Assembly: GCA_017481285.1 (NCBI GenBank)
Contig: JAFUPI010000047.1
Location: 1-37,085 of the forward strand
Source: Agathobacter sp.
Lineage (GTDB): Bacteria; Bacillota; Clostridia; Lachnospirales; Lachnospiraceae
Length of the DNA stretch: 37,085 nucleotides
Direction: 5' to 3'
Part shown: positions 31,508-37,085 of the stretch, piece after piece
How the letters are laid out: the number at the start of each line of letters is the position of its first letter
Numbering within the stretch: position 1 is the stretch's first letter
The notes under the pieces: generated by a model
Told to the model about the DNA's origin: nothing
The model's input: only the letters and a program-made list of their open reading frames with translations
Database searches by the model: none
Translations under genes and position numbers: made by a program

Positions 31508-33943
31508 ATGGGAAGAGTATATTTAAATGAGGGGTGGAAATTTACAGAAAATTTTTCTGTGAATTTATTTTATCCGGGTGTAGGTGAAAACGAGATGATA
31601 GACGTTCGTTTTCCTCATACCTGCAAGGAATTGCCATATAACTATTTTGATGAAAATGACTATCAAATGGTATGTGGATATCGTCGTACACTTCGTGTCG
31701 AAGAGGCATGGAAAGGGAAAACCATGCTCTTTACTTGTGAGGGAGCGGGACATCAGACTACACTTTATATCAATGGGCAGGAAGTGTACAAACATTCTTG
31801 CGGATATACAGGATTTACTGTAGATATTACGAAATATATGTTATATGGACAGGCCAATGTGCTGGTATTGAAGGTGGATAGCAATGAAACCTTAAATCAG
31901 CCTCCGTTTGGTTTTGTCATTGACTATATGACCTTTGGTGGGGTATATCGTGAAGTCTACATGGATGTAGTAGAAAATACATATATCAAAGATGTCTTTG
32001 TAAAGGCAGAAGCTGCAAAAGCTGGTAACGCTACCTTAGAATGTCAGGTAGAAGTGAGTGAAGAAGTACTCAAAGCAGAAAACGAAATGTTACTTCGTGG
32101 ATTTGTTACCAGAAAAGATACGGATCGTTGTCCAGTAAGTAATGAGGATAAATATTTCCTTCCAGTAGCTGCTTTTGAACAGAAAGTGGAAGAAATTAAA
32201 TTTACATTAAATAATGTGATGACAGACGTGCTAAATTGGCATGTAAATCATCCATATTTATATGAATTGACTTTGGAACTGGTAGATGCAGAGGATAATG
32301 TAAAGGATACTTATACCACTACGTTTGGTTTTCGAAGTGTAGAGTTTAAAGCAGATGGTTTCTATTTAAATGGGGAAAAATTCAAAATTCGCGGTTTGAA
32401 CCGTCATCAGAGCTACCCATATGTAGGTTATGCCATGCCAGAAAGTATGCAGAAGCTGGATGCTGATATTTTGAAGTTTGAGTTGGGCTGTAATGCCGCT
32501 AGAAATTCGCATTATCCACAGTCGCACCATTTTATCAATCGCTGTGATGAGATTGGTCTTTTAGTATTTATGGAAATTCCGGGATGGCAGCATATCGGAG
32601 ATGAGGAATGGAAGAAGCAGGCCTGCAAAAATGTGGAAGATATGATTTTACAGTACCGTAATCATCCTTCGATTATGATTTGGGGCGTTCGTATCAACGA
32701 ATCTCAGGATGATGATGCATTTTATATTGAAACCAATCGTATTGCCCATGAATTAGATGATACCCGACAGACCGGTGGGGTACGTAACTTTAGAAAGAGT
32801 CATCTTTATGAAGATGTGTATACCTATAATGATTTCATACATGACGGGAAAAAGCCAGGTTGTGAACCAAAGAAAAATATCACTTCCGATATGTCAAAGG
32901 GACATTTGATTACGGAATACAATGGACATATGTACCCAACCAAGCCTTTTGATTGGGAAGAGCATCGTTTGGAACATGCCCTTCGTCATGCAAGAGTAAT
33001 CAATGCAGTAGGCAAAGAAGAAGATATTGCAGGAAGCTTCGGCTGGTGTATGTTTGATTATAATACCCACAAGGATTTTGGTAGTGGAGATCGCATTTGC
33101 TATCATGGTGTTACTGACATGTTCCGTAACTCGAAGCTGGCAGCCAGTGTATATGCTTCTCAGCAGGAAGAAAGTATCGTTTTAGAAGTAAGTTCTTCCA
33201 TGGATATCGGGGAACATCCTGCAACAAATCTTGGAAATGTATATATTTTCTCCAACGCAGATAGCGTTAAGATGTACAAAAATGGCCATTTTATCAAGGA
33301 ATATAAACCAAGTGATTCAGCCTTCGATGGTATTCCTCATGGACCAATTTTGGTAGATGATTTCATCGGAGATATGTTAGAAACAGAGGAAGGTTTTAGT
33401 AAAAAACAGTCTGAAATGATTGCAGGTGCATTAAATTACCTTGCGATTCATGGTTACCAGACCTTCCCACCACATATTATTTGGACTGTAGTAAAAGCCA
33501 TTGCACAGTATAAGATGAAGCCAATGGACATGGTAAATCTTTATATTAAATACATCGGAAACTGGGGCGAAACTGCAACCTCTTATCGTTTTGAGGCTAT
33601 CAAAAATGGTGAGGTGGTAAAAACTGTAGTGAAGGAGCCAATGCGAAAACTTCATTTGGATACCAAGGTTTCGCACACGAAACTACATGAAGGAAATACG
33701 TATGATGTGGCAGCCATTCGTATTCGTGCAGTAGATGAAAATGAGAATCTGCTGCCATATTATCAAGAGCCAATTAGGGTAGAGGTAGAAGGTCCGATTG
33801 CTATAATTGGCGGAGATGTAATATCGCTTAAGGGCGGTATGGGCGGTTTGTACATCAAGACCACTGGAGAAAAGGGAGACGCAAAGGTTCGTCTTTTAAA
33901 TCCGCAGGTTGAAACGGTAGAAATCGCATTTGAAATAGTGTAA
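31508..33943 (+). CDS. Glycoside hydrolase family 2 (beta-galactosidase-like)
   Basis: An 811-residue intracellular glycosidase (no signal peptide). Order: GH2 sugar-binding jelly roll (about 1-160, with FTCEGAGHQTTLYINGQEV and GGVYREVYMD), an immunoglobulin-like domain (to about 280), then the TIM barrel starting at FKIRGLNRHQSYPYVG. The acid/base glutamate is about E398 in IMIWGVRINESQDD and the nucleophile about E470 in LITEYNGHMYP. C-terminal beta domains complete the protein. It is probably a beta-galactosidase or related exo-enzyme; specificity among beta-gal, beta-glucuronidase and beta-mannosidase is not certain. Neighbouring GH36 suggests joint use of galactosyl-containing oligosaccharides. 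GGAGGG lies before the ATG. Confidence 0.88.
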   Translation: MGRVYLNEGWKFTENFSVNLFYPGVGENEMIDVRFPHTCKELPYNYFDENDYQMVCGYRRTLRVEEAWKGKTMLFTCEGAGHQTTLYINGQEVYKHSCGYTGFTVDITKYMLYGQANVLVLKVDSNETLNQPPFGFVIDYMTFGGVYREVYMDVVENTYIKDVFVKAEAAKAGNATLECQVEVSEEVLKAENEMLLRGFVTRKDTDRCPVSNEDKYFLPVAAFEQKVEEIKFTLNNVMTDVLNWHVNHPYLYELTLELVDAEDNVKDTYTTTFGFRSVEFKADGFYLNGEKFKIRGLNRHQSYPYVGYAMPESMQKLDADILKFELGCNAARNSHYPQSHHFINRCDEIGLLVFMEIPGWQHIGDEEWKKQACKNVEDMILQYRNHPSIMIWGVRINESQDDDAFYIETNRIAHELDDTRQTGGVRNFRKSHLYEDVYTYNDFIHDGKKPGCEPKKNITSDMSKGHLITEYNGHMYPTKPFDWEEHRLEHALRHARVINAVGKEEDIAGSFGWCMFDYNTHKDFGSGDRICYHGVTDMFRNSKLAASVYASQQEESIVLEVSSSMDIGEHPATNLGNVYIFSNADSVKMYKNGHFIKEYKPSDSAFDGIPHGPILVDDFIGDMLETEEGFSKKQSEMIAGALNYLAIHGYQTFPPHIIWTVVKAIAQYKMKPMDMVNLYIKYIGNWGETATSYRFEAIKNGEVVKTVVKEPMRKLHLDTKVSHTKLHEGNTYDVAAIRIRAVDENENLLPYYQEPIRVEVEGPIAIIGGDVISLKGGMGGLYIKTTGEKGDAKVRLLNPQVETVEIAFEIV

Positions 33944-33995
33944 TTCTTTGGGAGAGGGACTCAGAGAGACAATAAAATTTTAGGAGAAGAAAGAT

Positions 33996-36344
33996 ATGAT
34001 TCGTAGATTAGGCAATGTATTTGTACTTGATACACCAAATACTACATATGCGTTTGGTGTTATTCCATCTGGTCAGTTAGAGCATTTGTATTATGGGGAA
34101 AGAATTGCTATTGACACAGAGGAAGAAGCTGCAGTGTTAGCAGAAAAAAGACTTTCGCTTCCAGGAAATGCGGTTTGCTATAGCCCAGAGCATAGCAATC
34201 TTTCGTTGGAAGTCATTCGTCTTGAAATGTCAGGTGGCGGAAAAGGGGATATCCGCGAACCTTTCATTGAGGTAACACATGCAGATGGCAGTTATACCTC
34301 GGACTTTGTTTTTGCGGATGCAAAGATTACGCAAGGAAAGCAAGCTTTTGAAACATTGCCTGGTTCTTACGAAGAAAATGATCAGGTAGAAGAATTAACA
34401 GTGACTATGGTTGATCATAGTTATAATTTGACGGTAGAGTTGCATTATTTCGTTTTCTTAAATCAGGATATAATTTCCCGTTCCGCAAAACTGATAAATA
34501 CGAGTGATGAACCAGTAATTTTGGATAGACTGATGAGTGCCCAGTTGGATTTTGATGAAACGAATTTGGAACTTACAACTTTCCATGGGGCATGGGCAAG
34601 AGAAATGAAACGCCATGATATGTCTGCAAATGCATGTAAGATAGTAAATGAATCCTATTGTGGCTGTTCTTCGAACCGTTCGAATCCATTTATCATGCTT
34701 TCCAAGAAGGGAACCACAGAAGATCATGGAGATTGCTATGGCATGAATCTGATTTATAGTGGCAATCATTATGAGGCAGTGGAAGTGAGCGCTTATGGAC
34801 AGACTCGAGTAGTAACAGGTATTAATCCAAGAAGCTTTCAGTTCCATATTGCACCAGGAGAATCTTTTGAAGCACCAGAAGCGGTTATGACCTATTCCAA
34901 GAAGGGCTACAATGGTATGAGTCAGAACATGCACCAATTTGTGCGTGAATGTATCGTACGTGGTGAATGGAAGAAGAAACCACGTCCAGTCCTTTTGAAC
35001 AGTTGGGAAGCAGCTTACTTTGATATCAATGAAAGCAAACTTTTAAAACTTGCAAAGGCAGGAAAAGAAGCAGGTATTGAACTTTTCGTAATGGATGATG
35101 GCTGGTTTGGAACCAGAGATAACGATACACAGTCTCTTGGGGACTGGTATCCAAACAAAAAGAAACTTCCAAATGGTTTGGCAGGCTTGGCAAGCAAAGT
35201 AAATAAATTAGGTTTGGATTTTGGTGTATGGGTAGAGCCTGAAATGGTAAATGTAAATAGTGACCTTTACCGTGCTCATCCAGAATGGGTAATGGAAATT
35301 CCAGGGAAACCACATTCCGAAAGCCGTACTCAGAGAATTTTAGACTTCTCGAATCCAGACTTGGTAGAATATATGACAGAAGCCATGACAAAGGTATTTT
35401 CGGATGGAAATATCGCTTATGTAAAATGGGATATGAACCGTATTTTTTCCGATTATTACTCACAGGCACTTCCACCAGAACGTCAGAAGGAAGTGGGACA
35501 TCGTTATATGATGGGCTTGTACAAAATGTGTGATACACTGATGAGCAGATTCCCACACATTCTTTTTGAAGGCTGTGCTTCTGGCGGCAATCGTTTTGAT
35601 TTAGGTATCCTTTGTTACTTCCCACAGATTTGGGCAAGTGATGATTCGGATGCGATTTATCGCGTGAATGGACAGACGGGCTACAGCTATGGATATCCAA
35701 TGTCTTGTGTGAGTGCTCATGTATCGGATTGTCCAAACCATCAGACACTTCGTAAAACACCTATGGCAAGCCGTTTCCAGGTAGCTGCTTTTGGTGTCTT
35801 AGGCTATGAATGTAACCTTTGTGAAATGAGCTCCGAGGATGTCAAAGATGTAAAAGAGCAGATTGCACTTTATAAGCAGTGGCGTGATGTTTTACAGTAC
35901 GGTACGTTCTATCGTGGCAGAGTATATGACAATACTTATGAATGGACCTGCGTAAGCCCTGATAAGAAAAGAGCGGTTGGTTTTGAAATGCAGGTACTTT
36001 TCAATCCAAATACCCACTTTGAAACCTATCAGCCAAAGGGCTTGGATGAAGATACGAAATATCTTTTCACCAACAGACAGCTTAAAATTAATATTAAGGA
36101 CTTTGGTGGCCTGATTAATCAGGTAATTCCATTCCACATTAAACCAGATTCTGCGGTTCATAACCTAGCTGCAAAACTGGTAAAACTCCCAGCAGAGAAG
36201 GAACATTGCGTAGCCAGTGGTAAGCTTCTTATGGATGGAGGAGTAAAATTACAGCAGAATTTTGGGGCGACAGGATATGCAGAGGGTATTCGTTTTACCA
36301 CAGATTTTGCTTCCCGTATGTACTTTATGGAGGAAATCCAATGA
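33996..36344 (+). CDS. Alpha-galactosidase, GH36
   Basis: Intracellular enzyme of 782 residues that releases alpha-1,6-galactose from raffinose-family sugars or melibiose. An N-terminal beta-sandwich leads to a TIM barrel with FVMDDGWFGTRDND, LDFGVWVEPEMVN, the nucleophile about D479 in YVKWDMNR, ILFEGCASGGNRFDLG and the acid/base about D549 in WASDDSDA. These two residue numbers fall almost exactly where known GH36 enzymes of the AgaA type have theirs. No signal peptide is present, so substrate must be imported; no transporter is in the window. TAGGAGAAG gives the ribosome-binding site. The stop overlaps the asparaginase start as ATGA. Confidence 0.95.
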   Translation: MIRRLGNVFVLDTPNTTYAFGVIPSGQLEHLYYGERIAIDTEEEAAVLAEKRLSLPGNAVCYSPEHSNLSLEVIRLEMSGGGKGDIREPFIEVTHADGSYTSDFVFADAKITQGKQAFETLPGSYEENDQVEELTVTMVDHSYNLTVELHYFVFLNQDIISRSAKLINTSDEPVILDRLMSAQLDFDETNLELTTFHGAWAREMKRHDMSANACKIVNESYCGCSSNRSNPFIMLSKKGTTEDHGDCYGMNLIYSGNHYEAVEVSAYGQTRVVTGINPRSFQFHIAPGESFEAPEAVMTYSKKGYNGMSQNMHQFVRECIVRGEWKKKPRPVLLNSWEAAYFDINESKLLKLAKAGKEAGIELFVMDDGWFGTRDNDTQSLGDWYPNKKKLPNGLAGLASKVNKLGLDFGVWVEPEMVNVNSDLYRAHPEWVMEIPGKPHSESRTQRILDFSNPDLVEYMTEAMTKVFSDGNIAYVKWDMNRIFSDYYSQALPPERQKEVGHRYMMGLYKMCDTLMSRFPHILFEGCASGGNRFDLGILCYFPQIWASDDSDAIYRVNGQTGYSYGYPMSCVSAHVSDCPNHQTLRKTPMASRFQVAAFGVLGYECNLCEMSSEDVKDVKEQIALYKQWRDVLQYGTFYRGRVYDNTYEWTCVSPDKKRAVGFEMQVLFNPNTHFETYQPKGLDEDTKYLFTNRQLKINIKDFGGLINQVIPFHIKPDSAVHNLAAKLVKLPAEKEHCVASGKLLMDGGVKLQQNFGATGYAEGIRFTTDFASRMYFMEEIQ

Positions 36345-37085
36345 AAAAGATTTTATTCATCGCCACAGGCGGTACCATTGCATCAAAAAAATCAGATAGT
36401 GGTTTAAAACCACAGATTTCGCCAGAAGAATTGTTGTCTTACATTCCAACAATTCAAGAGCTTTGTGAAGTAGAAACCTTGCAGCTCCTTAGTTTGGATA
36501 GCTCTAATATGGAGCCTAAGCATTGGCGCATGATGGTGGAATGTATTCAGGAAAATTATGATAAATACGACGGTTTTGTGATTGCTCATGGTACAGATAC
36601 TATGGCATATACAGCGGCGGGTTTATCCTATATGATTCAAAATTCCCGCAAGCCAATCGTAATTACGGGTTCTCAGAAACCAATCGATTTGGATATCACA
36701 GATGCAAAGACCAATCTGCTGGACAGTTTTACCTATGCTGCAGATGCTAAATCCCAGGGCATCGTAATTGTGTTCGATGGAAAAGTAATTGCTGGAACCC
36801 GTGCGAAAAAGATTCGTTCTAAGAGCTATAATGCTTTTGATAGTATTGATTTTCCAGCGTTGGCAATCATTCAGGATGGACAGATTATGCGTTATATCCC
36901 AATGGAACCATATCAGGAAGAGGTAAAATTCTATTTGCAAATGGACGAGAAGGTGTTCTTGCTCAAATTAATTCCGGGAATTACACCTGAAATTTTGAAA
37001 TACATTTTTGAGCATTATGATGCAGTTATCGTGGAAAGTTTCGGCGTGGGAGGAATTCCAAAATCCATTTCCGAAGATTTCTATG
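36341..37085 (+). CDS. L-asparaginase, 3' end outside window
   Basis: Hydrolyses asparagine to aspartate and ammonia. The first 248 residues are visible. The two active-site threonine motifs are intact: ILFIATGGTIASKK at the N-terminus and VIAHGTDTMAYTA near residue 87. There is no signal peptide, which fits a cytosolic type I enzyme. ITGSQKPI and AGTRAKKI are further family positions. The ATG overlaps the alpha-galactosidase stop as ATGA, with GGAGG at 36329-36333, so translation is probably coupled. The frame runs open to the end of the window. Confidence 0.93.
   Translation, partial: MKKILFIATGGTIASKKSDSGLKPQISPEELLSYIPTIQELCEVETLQLLSLDSSNMEPKHWRMMVECIQENYDKYDGFVIAHGTDTMAYTAAGLSYMIQNSRKPIVITGSQKPIDLDITDAKTNLLDSFTYAADAKSQGIVIVFDGKVIAGTRAKKIRSKSYNAFDSIDFPALAIIQDGQIMRYIPMEPYQEEVKFYLQMDEKVFLLKLIPGITPEILKYIFEHYDAVIVESFGVGGIPKSISEDFY

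Noticed and set aside
35026-35760. 244-residue open frame on the minus strand opposite the GH36 gene
   Set aside because: It overlaps the catalytic core of the alpha-galactosidase, and its His/Ser-rich composition is that of a reverse-frame shadow.

Overview
The window reads as chromosome of an AT-rich, low-GC Gram-positive bacterium of the class Clostridia, most likely a motile member of Lachnospiraceae. The support is indirect: strong GGAGG-type ribosome-binding sites, tight co-directional gene packing, a class B sortase, a clostridial-type UppP, MscL with a zinc-ribbon tail, a family of DxDxDG-repeat proteins that I associate with Lachnospiraceae, and a GH36/GH2 glycan block. Genus cannot be fixed from the sequence. 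I see no insertion sequences, phage genes, CRISPR arrays, tRNAs or rRNAs.

Layout. (1) 1-2717: a TetR regulator cut by the window edge, then a GNAT acetyltransferase, an AAC(3)-like acetyltransferase and a ChbG/YdjC-type deacetylase, the last three with overlapping reading frames, closed by a terminator. (2) 2776-4054: a calcium-binding-like protein behind a sigma-D (sigma-28, flagellar-type) promoter. (3) 4059-9929: a chemoreceptor fused to a YcgR/PilZ-like c-di-GMP module, an M20 peptidase, a flavodoxin-SCP2-membrane fusion, a small protein and an atypical receiver, ending at a terminator shared with (4). (4) 9934-11027 on the minus strand: exonuclease III with its promoter, and a frameshifted gene remnant. 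(5) 11112-13100: an AGCS symporter and MscL, then a strong terminator.

(6) 13096-27514 is the heart of the window: a chemosensory and phosphorelay cluster. In order it encodes a soluble PAS histidine kinase, a receiver joined to a degenerate HD-GYP domain, CheR, CheB, CheY, CheA, CheW, a chemoreceptor, a hybrid kinase with receiver and Hpt domains, and a second hybrid kinase that ends in a complete DegV (fatty-acid-binding) domain. No flagellar structural gene and no DNA-binding response regulator lies inside it, so its outputs are CheY-like and HD-GYP proteins rather than direct transcription control.

(7) 27527-31481: UppP, an Sfp-type phosphopantetheinyl transferase, a GreA-family factor, an acidic protein with a 36-bp tandem repeat, a class B sortase and an uncharacterised protein. 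(8) 31508-37085: a GH2 beta-galactosidase-like enzyme, a GH36 alpha-galactosidase and the start of an L-asparaginase.

The most unusual items are the kinase-DegV fusion, the receptor-YcgR/PilZ fusion, and the combined chemotaxis/phosphorelay cluster with its degenerate HD-GYP protein. A testable idea is that the DegV kinase senses a fatty acyl ligand. Its direct neighbours handle a lipid carrier (UppP) and carrier-protein activation (the phosphopantetheinyl transferase).
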